Assembly (NCBI RefSeq): GCF_025965075.1
Contig: NZ_JAOPXQ010000176.1
Location: forward strand, 1-34,767
DNA: 34,767 nucleotides
Reading direction: 5' to 3'
Origin: Aeromicrobium sp.
GTDB taxonomy: Bacteria > Actinomycetota > Actinomycetes > Propionibacteriales > Nocardioidaceae
Position 1 is the first letter of the stretch; every line of letters begins with the position of its first letter. The notes under the pieces are model-generated. The model made no database searches and had not been told where the DNA came from. It saw nothing but the letters and a program-made list of their open reading frames with translations. The position numbers and the translations under genes are program-made. Positions 26,241 to 34,767 of the stretch are shown in pieces.

Positions 26241-29036
26241 GTGGACGAGACCGAGACGACGCGCCACTGGCTCGACGACCCGCCCTCCGTGGCGGCGGTT
26301 CTCGTCACCCACAACGGCGCCCGCTGGCTGCCCCAGGTGCTGGCCTCGTTCGCCCAGATGTCCCACGCGCCCACGACCTGGCGCGTCGTCGACGTCAGCT
26401 CGACCGACGGCAGCGCCGAGCTGCTCCGTGACTCGTTCGGCGCGGACCGCATCACGTATGCCCCCTCCGGGACGGGCTTCGGGGATGCCGTCCGGCTGGG
26501 ACTGGCCGAGCTGCCGCCGACCGACTGGATCTGGCTCCTGCACGACGACGCATCGGTGCTGCCCGGCACCCTGTCGGGGCTGCTCGACACCGCGACCTCG
26601 GCGCCCGACATCGCGGTCGTGGGGCCCAAGATCCGGGAGTGGCCCTCGCTGCGCCGGCTGCTCGAGGTCGGGCTGACCGTCACGTCCACGGGTGCCCGCG
26701 AGACGGGGCTCGAGACGGGGGAGCCCGACGCGGGTCAGCACGACCGGCCGCGGGACGTCCTCGCGGTCAACACCGCGGGCATGCTGGTCCGCCGCGACGT
26801 GTGGGACGAGCTCGACGGCCTGGACCCTGACCTGCCGCTGTTCTTCGACGACGTCGACTTCGGCTGGCGCGTGGCGCGCGCCGGCTACCGCACCCGCACG
26901 GCGCCCTCCGCGGTGATGTTCCACGCCGAGTCGAGCCGTCGCGGCACCCGGCCGCGGACCTCCGGCGACGTGCCGGTGTGGGAGCAGCGTCGGGCGGCGC
27001 TGCACACGCTGCTCGCCAACACCCCGATGCCCCGCTTCCTCTACCAGTACGTCCGGCTGTTCCTCGGCTCGCTCCTGCGGGTCCTCGGCCTGCTGATCGG
27101 CAAGGACCCCGAGGCGGCGAGCGACGAGCTGCTGGCCGTGCGGTCGATCTACCTCCATCCGCTGCGGCTGCGTCGCGCCCGGCAGCGCCGGGCCCGCACC
27201 GTGCGGCGCAGGCACCGGGAGATCCGCCACCTGTTCGCGCCCTACTGGCTGCCCTACCAGCACGGCTACGACGTCCTGCGCGAGACGATCACGGCGCTGG
27301 TGCGACCCGAGACGGTCGCGACGGTCGGGCGTCGGTCGACGGTGACCGACCAGGCGCCGGACGACGCCGTCGACCTCGACGACGGACCGTCGCTGCTGGC
27401 CCGCCGCCCGTGGCTCGCGGTGGTGCTGGTGCTGACGATCCTGTCGGTCGTCGCGGCCCGCGGGCTGTTCGGCGGATCGCTCAACGGCGGGGCGCTGCTG
27501 CCCGCGCCGGAGACCGCAGGAGGCTGGTGGCGGCTGCTCCTGGAGGCCCGACACCCCGTCGGCCTGTCGAGCGACTCCCTGCCGCCGTTGTTCGCGCTGC
27601 CGCTCGCGGTCGTCGCGACGCCGTTCTGGTACCACCCCGGCCTGGTCGTCACGACCCTCATGCTCTTCTCGGTGCCGCTCGCCGCCCTGTCGGCCCACCG
27701 GCTCGGCCGCCAGATCAGCGCGCACCGCGCGCCCCGGATCGTCTGGGCCGTGACGTACGCCCTCGCGGTCGTCGCGACCGGCGCGGTGGCGCAGGGCCGG
27801 ATCGGCACGGTCGTCGCGCTGATCGTCCTGCCGATCATCGTCAACAGCGCGTGGCAGCTCGCCGACAACCCCGGCTGGCAGCTCGCCCTGCGCCTCGGCA
27901 TCTGGACCGCGCTGGCCGCGGCGTTCGCCCCCATCGTGCTGCTGCTGGCCGTCGGTGGTCTCGCGATCCTCTGGTACGCCGAGGGGCGCTGGGTCGCCCG
28001 GCAGCTCGTCGTGGCCCTGGTGACCCCGTTGGTCCTGCTCGGTCCGTGGCTCGCGCAGCGTGCCCTGCACCCGTGGCGGATGTGGTGGGAGGCCGGCTAC
28101 CCGGTCCCCGGCGACGCCGCCGTGCTCGACGTCGTCCTCGGGCGGTGCGGGGGAGCGGGCGGCGCGCCGGCCTGGCTCACGATCGGCCTGATCGCCCTGG
28201 CGGTCGTGGCCCTCGTGCCACGGACCACGCGGACCGGTGTGCGACTGGCCTGGCTGACGGCCCTGCTGGGCCTGGGGGTCGCGCTGCTCGGGACCGTCGT
28301 CACGTACTCGACGCCCGCCGGCACGACCGACCTGACCCCCTGGGTCGCGGTCCCGACCGGCCTGTGGATCGGGGGACTCGCCACGGCCGTGCTGCTGGCC
28401 GTGCCCGCGACGACCGGCTGGCCGCGCCCGGCGCTCGCCGCCGCGGTCGTCGTGGCGCTGGTGCTCCCCGTGGGCACCGCGGGATGGTGGCTCGCACGCG
28501 GCGTCGACGGCCCGCTCACCGACCGGCCGCCCAGCCTCGTGCCGGCGTTCCTGACCGAACGGTCGGGGGACACCCTGATCCTGACCGGCTCGCTCGAGTC
28601 GGGCGTCGACTACCGCGTCGTCTCCGGCGACGGCCCCTACCTCGGCCAGGAGGCCGTGACCCCGGCGGAGGCGGACATCCGTCGGGTCACCGTGGCGGTG
28701 CGGCAGCTGCTCGCCCAGTCGTCGGGCGACGCGGTCGACGCGATCAGCGCCGCGGGCGTCGACGCGATCTACGCGCCCGAGGCCGACATCGATCTCGCGC
28801 AGCGGATCGACGCGGCACCCCGCGTGGCGCCCGCCGGCAGCGAGCGGCCGGGCTCCCGGGTGTGGACCCTGTCGGGCGATCCGCAGGCCCAGCACGCCGG
28901 CGCACCCTGGTGGCACCGCGGCCTGACGATCGTGCAGATCCTGCTGTGGCTCGGCGCGATCGTGCTGACGGCGCCCGTGCGTCGCCGACCGACCCCCGAG
29001 CCGCTGAGCTCCGAGGACGAGGAGGTGACCGCATGA
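26241..29036 (+). CDS. GT2 family glycosyltransferase with C-terminal multi-TM domain
   Basis: VAAVLVTHNGARWLPQVLASFAQMSHAPTTWRVVDVSSTDGSAELLRDSFG...LHDDASVLPGTL...DVDFGWRVARAGYRT, followed by many hydrophobic segments. GTG start. Confidence 0.92.
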   Translation: MDETETTRHWLDDPPSVAAVLVTHNGARWLPQVLASFAQMSHAPTTWRVVDVSSTDGSAELLRDSFGADRITYAPSGTGFGDAVRLGLAELPPTDWIWLLHDDASVLPGTLSGLLDTATSAPDIAVVGPKIREWPSLRRLLEVGLTVTSTGARETGLETGEPDAGQHDRPRDVLAVNTAGMLVRRDVWDELDGLDPDLPLFFDDVDFGWRVARAGYRTRTAPSAVMFHAESSRRGTRPRTSGDVPVWEQRRAALHTLLANTPMPRFLYQYVRLFLGSLLRVLGLLIGKDPEAASDELLAVRSIYLHPLRLRRARQRRARTVRRRHREIRHLFAPYWLPYQHGYDVLRETITALVRPETVATVGRRSTVTDQAPDDAVDLDDGPSLLARRPWLAVVLVLTILSVVAARGLFGGSLNGGALLPAPETAGGWWRLLLEARHPVGLSSDSLPPLFALPLAVVATPFWYHPGLVVTTLMLFSVPLAALSAHRLGRQISAHRAPRIVWAVTYALAVVATGAVAQGRIGTVVALIVLPIIVNSAWQLADNPGWQLALRLGIWTALAAAFAPIVLLLAVGGLAILWYAEGRWVARQLVVALVTPLVLLGPWLAQRALHPWRMWWEAGYPVPGDAAVLDVVLGRCGGAGGAPAWLTIGLIALAVVALVPRTTRTGVRLAWLTALLGLGVALLGTVVTYSTPAGTTDLTPWVAVPTGLWIGGLATAVLLAVPATTGWPRPALAAAVVVALVLPVGTAGWWLARGVDGPLTDRPPSLVPAFLTERSGDTLILTGSLESGVDYRVVSGDGPYLGQEAVTPAEADIRRVTVAVRQLLAQSSGDAVDAISAAGVDAIYAPEADIDLAQRIDAAPRVAPAGSERPGSRVWTLSGDPQAQHAGAPWWHRGLTIVQILLWLGAIVLTAPVRRRPTPEPLSSEDEEVTA

Positions 29037-30370
29037 CGTACGTCCGCAGCCTCGCCCTGCCGCTGGTGGCGGTGGTCCTCGTCGTGCTGGCGTCCCTCGT
29101 GCCGGGGGACGAGGAGTCCCCGCGCCGCCCGACGGCGGCCGCCGTCACCCAGACGACGTACGCCTGCCCGACCGGCTCGGCCATCGAGGTCGCCGCCGGC
29201 CAGGTCGAGGCCGGCACGTCGGCCTCCGCGACGGTCCTGCCCGACGGGTCCGCAGAGGACGGCCTGGCCGACAGCTCCAGGTGGCGCACCCAGCGCGTCG
29301 CCGGGCAGGGCGTCATCGTCCAGCAGCAGGGCCGCGGCTCCGGCGCCGTCGGCTACTTCTCCGGCACGGCGCCCACGGCCGGTGGGGGCGGGCTCGTCGT
29401 CGGGCAGTGCCCCGGCGTCGTGGACGACTCGTGGCTGCTCGGGCTGGGCTCGGGGGAAAAGCACCTGTCGACCCTGATCCTGACCAACCTCGAGGACACC
29501 CCGGCGGTCGCCGACCTGACCCTGTGGGGTGCCCAGGGCAGGATCGAGGCAGTCGACGCCCGGGGCGTCGTGGTCGAGCCGCGATCGGTCCGACGCATCC
29601 CACTCGCCGACCTGGCGGCCGGCGAGTCCGAGCTCGCGGTGCAGGTCCACCGTCGCCGCGGCTCGTTGTCGGCCGTGGCCAACGACAGCGCGACGGGGAG
29701 CTTCCGAGGGACCGAGCCGATCTCGGCGACCGCGACGCCGCGCCGGGTCCAGGTCGTCAGCGGGCTCGTCGAGGGCACCGAGGGCCGTACCCTGCTGATC
29801 CTCAACCCGGGGACCGCGACGGCGCGGGTCGGTGTCGAGGTGATCGGGCCCAAGAGCACGTTCACGCCGTCCGGACTCGGCAAGGTGCGGGTGCGGGCCG
29901 GATCGGTCAAGGCCGTCACGGTGCCGAAGTCGGCCGGCCCGGGCGAGCAGGCGCTGCGCCTGACGTCGGACCGCCCGGTGTCCGCCACGGTGCGGATGAG
30001 CCCGGGGTCGAAGGACTACGCCTACGCGGAGGCGGCTCCCGCCCTGACCGGGCCCGCCGTCGTCCCGATCGACCTCGGGACCGAGCTGGACGATCCCTCG
30101 CTCGTGCTGAGCGCACCCGGTCGGGCTGCCTCGGTCGAGGTCTTGACCTATGCGGCCGACATGGCCCGGTTGTCCTCGACCCGCATCGCGGTGGCCGCCG
30201 GCACGACCGAGACCGTGACGCTGAAGGGCCGCGCGGCGTACGCCGTGCTGCACCCCAAGGGGCGTGTGACGGGGGCGGTGACCTACACGCGCGGCGGTGG
30301 ACTGAGCTCGCTGGTGCTGGGGGCGGCGCCGCGCACGGTTCTCGCGCCCCAGGTCCGACCGCTGGGCTGA
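29033..30370 (+). CDS. DUF5719 family protein
   Basis: ATGA overlap with the GT2 gene; signal/TM N-terminus then Ig-like beta-rich repeats (AGSVKAVTVPKSAGPGEQALRLTSDRPVSATVRM); position in the WhiB locus matches DUF5719. Confidence 0.8.
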   Translation: MTYVRSLALPLVAVVLVVLASLVPGDEESPRRPTAAAVTQTTYACPTGSAIEVAAGQVEAGTSASATVLPDGSAEDGLADSSRWRTQRVAGQGVIVQQQGRGSGAVGYFSGTAPTAGGGGLVVGQCPGVVDDSWLLGLGSGEKHLSTLILTNLEDTPAVADLTLWGAQGRIEAVDARGVVVEPRSVRRIPLADLAAGESELAVQVHRRRGSLSAVANDSATGSFRGTEPISATATPRRVQVVSGLVEGTEGRTLLILNPGTATARVGVEVIGPKSTFTPSGLGKVRVRAGSVKAVTVPKSAGPGEQALRLTSDRPVSATVRMSPGSKDYAYAEAAPALTGPAVVPIDLGTELDDPSLVLSAPGRAASVEVLTYAADMARLSSTRIAVAAGTTETVTLKGRAAYAVLHPKGRVTGAVTYTRGGGLSSLVLGAAPRTVLAPQVRPLG

Positions 30371-30385
30371 CGCCGGGTCGAAGGC

Positions 30386-30832
30386 TCAGTGAGTACGCGG
30401 GTCGAGATCGTCCGGCGACATGTGCCAGACCTCGGCGAGCCGGTCGAGGACGACGGTCCAGACCAGGTCCTCCAGGTCCTCGCGCCCCGTGCAGCGCTGG
30501 ACGATCGGGATCCGGAACAGCACGACCCGCTGCACGTCGGGCCCGCCGGTCAGGATGCTCAGCGGCACGTCGTCGGTCCACTCCGGCGGCAGCAGCGGCG
30601 CCTCCTCGACCACGATCTCGACGTGATCGGGCTCGGCGGCGAAGTGCGCGTCCAGGGCCGTCACGATGTCGCGGACCAGGAGGTCGAACGACTCGCGTGC
30701 GGGCCGGTGGGCCGGCACGCTGCTCGGTGACAGGGGACCCGGCAGTGCCATGGGTCCGCGCGGCCCGCGGCCGCGGCGGTCCCGCATGCGACCGGGTCGC
30801 GGACCACTCACGACACCGCCCAGATGATCCAT
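30386..30832 (-). CDS. Metallopeptidase-family (zincin-like fold) protein lacking HExxH
   Basis: PLSILTGGPDVQRVVLFRIPIVQRCTGREDLEDLVWTVVLDRLAEVWHMSPDDLDP; pattern and position match the actinobacterial metallopeptidase family, but the zinc motif is absent. Confidence 0.7.
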   Translation of the reverse strand: MDHLGGVVSGPRPGRMRDRRGRGPRGPMALPGPLSPSSVPAHRPARESFDLLVRDIVTALDAHFAAEPDHVEIVVEEAPLLPPEWTDDVPLSILTGGPDVQRVVLFRIPIVQRCTGREDLEDLVWTVVLDRLAEVWHMSPDDLDPRTH

Positions 30833-30880
30833 GCGGTGAGCCTAACGCGGGCGGGCCCGGGCCGGGGCTAACCTCACCAC

Positions 30881-31210
30881 GTGGCAGTAGTTCGACGATG
30901 CACGCGTTCAGCGTGCTCCCAGAAGGCAGTGGCGACCTTGACGTACGTCTATGCGGACCAGACCGCCGTGCTGGGTCCGCTCGCGACCTACGCGGAGCCG
31001 CACACGTACGACCTGTGCGCCGACCACTCCCAGCGCATGTCCGCACCGCAGGGCTGGAACGTCCTGCGGCTCGCGCCGGACCCGACAGCGTCGGAACCGT
31101 CACACGACGATCTGCTTGCACTGGCCGACGCGGTCCGTGAGGCGGGACGTCCACCGGCTCCGGTCCCTGACGGGCCGCCGTCCCTTCGACTCGTGAGGCC
31201 CGATTCGTGA
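30881..31210 (+). CDS. DUF3499 family protein
   Basis: GTG start; RRCTRSACSQKAVATLTYVYADQTAVLGPLATYAEPHTYDLCADHSQRMSAPQGWNVLRL, with CX4C and CADH motifs. Confidence 0.92.
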   Translation: MAVVRRCTRSACSQKAVATLTYVYADQTAVLGPLATYAEPHTYDLCADHSQRMSAPQGWNVLRLAPDPTASEPSHDDLLALADAVREAGRPPAPVPDGPPSLRLVRPDS

Positions 31211-32568
31211 TCGATCCCCGTCTGGGGCTGGTGGTCAAGGCGTACGACGTGCGCGGCCGCTCGCCCGAAGAGCTCGACCCTGCCCTGACCCGTGCGCTCG
31301 GCGAGGCGTTCGCGATCGAGACCGGCGTCGACGGTGGTCGCGGCAAGGTCGTCATCGGGCACGACATGCGGGACACCTCGCCGATCCTCGTCGCGGCGTT
31401 CTCCGACGGCGTCCGGGCCCAGGGCGGCGATGTCGTCAGCATCGGCCTGGCCTCGACCGACCTGCTGTACTTCGCCTCGGGGGATCTCGACCTGGCCGGC
31501 GCGATGATCACCGCGAGCCACAACCCGGCGGCCTACAACGGCATCAAGCTGTGCCGCGCCGGCGCCAAGCCGATCGGCTACGACACCGGGCTGTCGACGA
31601 TCGCCGAGAAGGCCACCGAGCTGTTGCAGCGCACCGCGCTGCCCGAGCCGACGGGATCCTACGAGGAGCTCGACGCCCTCAGCCGGTACGCGGCCTACCT
31701 CCACGAGATCGTCCCGATCCCGCCCGAGCGGCGTCTCCGGGTCGTCGCCGACGCGGGCAACGGCATGGCCGGGCACACCGTCCCCTCGGTCTTCGCGACG
31801 CTCAACGTCGACCTGACGCCGATGTACTTCGAGCTTGACGGCACCTTCCCCAACCACGACGCCAACCCACTCGACCACAGCACGCTGGTCGACCTGCAGG
31901 CCACGGTCCGCGAGACCGGGGCCGACATCGGCCTGGCGTTCGACGGCGACGCCGATCGCTGCTTCGTCGTCGACGAGCGGGGCGATGTCGTGTCGCCGTC
32001 CGCGATCACGGCGCTGATCGCGCACCGCGCGCTCATCACGACCCCCGGCGCGACGATCCTGCACAACGTCATCACGTCGAGGGCCGTACCGGAGATCATC
32101 ACCGAGAACGGCGGCACCGCGGTCCGCACGCCGGTCGGGCACTCGCTGATCAAGGCCGAGATGGCCCGCACCGGCGCGGTGTTCGGCGGCGAGCACTCGG
32201 GGCACTTCTACTTCAAGGACTTCTTCCTCGCCGACTCCGGCATGATCGCGGCCCTGCACGTCATGGCGGCGCTCGCCGAGACCGACGGCACGGTCTCCGA
32301 GCTCATGGCCCAGTACGAGCGCTACGTCGCCTCGGGCGAGATCAACAGCACCGTCGACGACGGCCCGGCGATCCTCGCCGAGCTCGCGCAGACGTACGCC
32401 GACCTGCCGCAGGACACCCTGGACGGGCTGACGATCACCGCCGACACGTGGTGGTTCAACGTCCGGGCCTCCAACACCGAGCCGCTGCTGCGCCTCAACG
32501 TCGAGGGTGACGACGAGGCGACGATGGCCGGGGTGCGCGACGACGTGCTCGCCGTGATCCGTCGATAG
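31207..32568 (+). CDS. manB: Phosphomannomutase/phosphoglucomutase
   Basis: VKAYDVRGRSPEELDPALTRALGEAFA, TASHNPAAYNGIKLC phosphoserine loop, AFDGDADRCFVVDERG metal loop, GGEHSGHFYFKDFFLADSGMIAAL. Confidence 0.94.
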   Translation: MIDPRLGLVVKAYDVRGRSPEELDPALTRALGEAFAIETGVDGGRGKVVIGHDMRDTSPILVAAFSDGVRAQGGDVVSIGLASTDLLYFASGDLDLAGAMITASHNPAAYNGIKLCRAGAKPIGYDTGLSTIAEKATELLQRTALPEPTGSYEELDALSRYAAYLHEIVPIPPERRLRVVADAGNGMAGHTVPSVFATLNVDLTPMYFELDGTFPNHDANPLDHSTLVDLQATVRETGADIGLAFDGDADRCFVVDERGDVVSPSAITALIAHRALITTPGATILHNVITSRAVPEIITENGGTAVRTPVGHSLIKAEMARTGAVFGGEHSGHFYFKDFFLADSGMIAALHVMAALAETDGTVSELMAQYERYVASGEINSTVDDGPAILAELAQTYADLPQDTLDGLTITADTWWFNVRASNTEPLLRLNVEGDDEATMAGVRDDVLAVIRR

Positions 32569-32577
32569 GGTGTTCCC

Positions 32578-32745
32578 ATGAACCTTGACCCGGCCCTCCT
32601 GGAGATCCTCGTGTGCCCGCAGTGCCGGGCGACGCTGTTCGTCGACGACGACGCCAGCGAGCTCGTCTGCAACGCGTGCGCGTTGGCCTACCCCGTCCGG
32701 CGCGACATCCCCGTGATGCTCGTCGACGAGGCCCGGGCGCTGTAG
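32578..32745 (+). CDS. Trm112 family protein
   Basis: [55 protein letters not shown] (55 aa; shorter than the ORF-track cutoff, read from the sequence). Confidence 0.93.
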   Translation: MNLDPALLEILVCPQCRATLFVDDDASELVCNACALAYPVRRDIPVMLVDEARAL

Positions 32746-32747
32746 GG

Positions 32748-33728
32748 ATGTCGACCGAAGGTGGCAACAAGGCGGTCGTCGCTGCGCTCCTGGCCAACAC
32801 CGGCATCGCGATCACGAAGTTCATCGCGTTCCTGCTGACGGGGTTCTCCTCGATGCTGGCCGAGTCGATCCACTCGCTCGCCGACGCCGGCAACCAGGTC
32901 CTGCTGCTGGTCGGCGGCAGGCGCTCGCAGCGCGAGGCGACCGAGGAGCACCCGTTCGGCTTCGGGCGCGAGCGCTACATCTACGCCTTCGTCGTGTCGA
33001 TCGTGCTGTTCAGTGTCGGTGGGCTGTTCGCGCTCTACGAGGCCTATCACAAGTGGCACGAGATCCACGCGGGTCACGACGCCGGCCTCGACGGCCAGTG
33101 GCGGTTCGTGCCGCTCGTCGTGCTGGGCATCGCGATCGTCCTCGAGGGCTTCTCGTTCCGCACCGCGATCGTCGAGGGCAACAAGGTCCGCGGCGACAAG
33201 TCGTGGTGGTCGTTCATCCGCCGGGCCAAGGCGCCCGAGCTGCCGGTCATCCTGCTGGAGGACTTCGCCGCGCTGGTCGGCCTCGTCGCGGCCTTCCTCG
33301 CCGTGTCCCTGTCGCTCGCGACCGGCAACGCGTACTTCGACGTCGCGGGCACGGGCTTCATCGGTGTGCTGCTGATCGTCGTGGCGGTGATCCTGGCGAT
33401 CGAGGTCAAGAGCCTGCTGCTGGGCGAGTCGGCGACCCGTGAGTCGATCGCCAAGATCCGGGCCGCGATCGACGGCACCGACGGGGTCACGCAGATCATC
33501 CACCTCAAGACGCTGCACACCGCGCCGGAAGAGCTGCTGGTCGCCGCCAAGATCGGTGTCGAGGCCGGCGCGTCCGGCGCCGAGATCGCCGGCGTCATCG
33601 ACGCCGCCGAGCGCGCCCTGCGTACGGCCGAGCCGATGGCGCTGCAGATCTTCCTCGAGCCCGACGTCTTCCGGGCCGACTACGTCCCGGACGCCCGCCC
33701 CGAAGCCCCGAAGGCCCCCAGCCACTAA
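32748..33728 (+). CDS. Cation diffusion facilitator family transporter
   Basis: NKAVVAALLANTGIAITKFIAFLLTGFSSMLAESIHSLADAGNQVLLLVGGRRSQREATEEHPFGFGRERYIYAFVVSIVLF. Confidence 0.94.
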   Translation: MSTEGGNKAVVAALLANTGIAITKFIAFLLTGFSSMLAESIHSLADAGNQVLLLVGGRRSQREATEEHPFGFGRERYIYAFVVSIVLFSVGGLFALYEAYHKWHEIHAGHDAGLDGQWRFVPLVVLGIAIVLEGFSFRTAIVEGNKVRGDKSWWSFIRRAKAPELPVILLEDFAALVGLVAAFLAVSLSLATGNAYFDVAGTGFIGVLLIVVAVILAIEVKSLLLGESATRESIAKIRAAIDGTDGVTQIIHLKTLHTAPEELLVAAKIGVEAGASGAEIAGVIDAAERALRTAEPMALQIFLEPDVFRADYVPDARPEAPKAPSH

Positions 33729-33739
33729 GGCCGCCGGGC

Positions 33740-33786
33740 GGTGCGCCGGCGTCCTCCTTCGGCAGGTTCTTGGACGCCAGCGCACC
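33740..33786. terminator. Long inverted repeat between convergent genes, bidirectional terminator candidate
   Basis: GGTGCGCCGGCGTCC - 17 nt - GGACGCCAGCGCACC, 15-nt arms with one mismatch, 12 nt after the CDF stop codon. Confidence 0.65.
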
Positions 33787-33801
33787 GGCGCGGGACTCCG
33801 C

Positions 33802-34767
33802 CTAGCTCGGGCTGGGGGTCTTCATCGGGTCGAGTCCGTCGGTCACGTCGGGGTCCCCGGCGTCGGCGAGGTAGTCGCTGGGGTGGGTCTGGTCGGTGCC
33901 GGCGTCGACCCCCAGCGCCCGGCAGACGTACGTGCCGACGACCGCGACCAGCAGGTTGAGCACGAGGGCCGTCATGCCGAAGTAGATGAGGTTCTCGCTG
34001 ATCGAGATGCCGAACACCTCCAGCGGCCCGACCGATCCGCCGAAGTGCGACCCCGGGTCGCCGACGACGGGCTTGTTGTACGCCGCGATGGTCCCCCAGA
34101 CCATGCCGACCGCCCAGCCGGCCAGCAGGGCGTGCCGGTGCAGCCAGCGGGTGTAGAGCCCGATCACGATGGCCGGCAGCGTCTGCAGGATCCAGATCCC
34201 GCCGAGCAGCTGCAGGTTGATCGCGAAGTCCTTGGGCAGGACCAGGACGAAAACCAGCGCGCCGAACTTGACCAGGAGGCTGGCGATCTTGCTCTGCTTC
34301 GCCTCCTGCGCGTCGGTGGCGTCGGGGTTGAGGAACGGCTTGTAGATGTTGCGGGTCCACAGGTTCGCCGCGGCGATCGACATGATCGCGGCCGGCACGA
34401 ACGCCCCGATCGCGATCGCGGCGAAGGCGATGCCGGCGAACCAGGGGGAGAACTCCTGCTCGAACAGCTGGGGGATCGCGAGCTGCGGGTTCTTGACCTG
34501 GATGCCGGCGGCGATCGCCGCGACGCCCAGCAGGGCCAGCAGCCCGAGCAGGAACGAGTACGCCGGCAGCAGCGCCGCGTTGCGGCGGATGATGTTGCGG
34601 TTCTTGGTCGACAGCACCGCCGTGACCGAGTGCGGGTACATGAACAGCGCGAGCGCCGAGCCGAGTGAGAGCGAGGCGTACGCCCACTGCGACGCCCCCA
34701 GGGTGGGGATCAGCCCCTTGCTGGTGGCCTCGCCGTTGGCGATCGCGTCGGCGTTGTCCCGGTTGAA
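33802..34767 (-). CDS. Sodium:solute symporter family protein (MctC/PutP-like), C-terminal part; start beyond the right edge
   Basis: FNRDNADAIANGEATSKGLIPTLGASQWAYASLSLGSALALFMYPHSVTAVLSTKNRNIIRRNAALLPAYSFLLGLLALLGVAAIAAGI...FVPAAIMSIAAANLWTRNIYKPF. Confidence 0.92.
   Translation of the reverse strand, partial: FNRDNADAIANGEATSKGLIPTLGASQWAYASLSLGSALALFMYPHSVTAVLSTKNRNIIRRNAALLPAYSFLLGLLALLGVAAIAAGIQVKNPQLAIPQLFEQEFSPWFAGIAFAAIAIGAFVPAAIMSIAAANLWTRNIYKPFLNPDATDAQEAKQSKIASLLVKFGALVFVLVLPKDFAINLQLLGGIWILQTLPAIVIGLYTRWLHRHALLAGWAVGMVWGTIAAYNKPVVGDPGSHFGGSVGPLEVFGISISENLIYFGMTALVLNLLVAVVGTYVCRALGVDAGTDQTHPSDYLADAGDPDVTDGLDPMKTPSPS

Noticed and set aside
26226-28916. 896-aa minus-strand ORF opposite the glycosyltransferase
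   Set aside because: Composition-driven shadow ORF; the + frame has convincing GT2 motifs and TM helices.
26978-30370. 1130-aa + ORF that fuses an alternative GT2 frame with DUF5719
   Set aside because: The upstream part is an Arg/Pro-rich out-of-frame translation of the GT2 gene; only the in-frame portion from 29033 is real.

Overview
High-GC actinobacterial chromosomal segment, gene order most like Nocardioidaceae/Aeromicrobium-type genomes (inference from gene content only). I see no rRNA, tRNA, CRISPR array, insertion sequence or prophage. About 32 densely packed genes are supported. They include a partial Lhr-type helicase, an ArfA-like BON/OmpA protein with a small partner, a DUF3048 lipoprotein, TetR and MerR regulators, YqgE, DUF3039 plus an SF2 helicase, an HSL-type esterase, an MpaB/DUF2236 oxygenase, and a large secreted amidohydrolase-like protein. 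A pncB-pncA-eis-like operon, dapD with an SLT-like protein, three LCP-family ligases and a Wzm/Wzt-like exporter follow. The right part is a WhiB-centred locus (TIGR03089, CofD/FbiA-like, WhiB, GT2, DUF5719, metallopeptidase-family, DUF3499, ManB, Trm112), then a CDF transporter and a partial SSS symporter. The most interesting observations are: (i) two apparent pseudo-enzymes at the WhiB locus, a CofD/FbiA homologue without its GGVGGA/GDRDL-type motifs and a metallopeptidase-family protein without HExxH; (ii) at least twelve start codons placed 6-8 nt after a TANNNT -10 box, indicating widespread leaderless transcription; (iii) regulator-like palindromes upstream of the MpaB oxygenase and between the TetR gene and its divergent neighbour; (iv) a symmetric 35-35-35 nt inverted repeat between convergent genes; and (v) a tandem pair of unusual polytopic LCP proteins beside a polysaccharide exporter. 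Nothing here proves a wholly new system.
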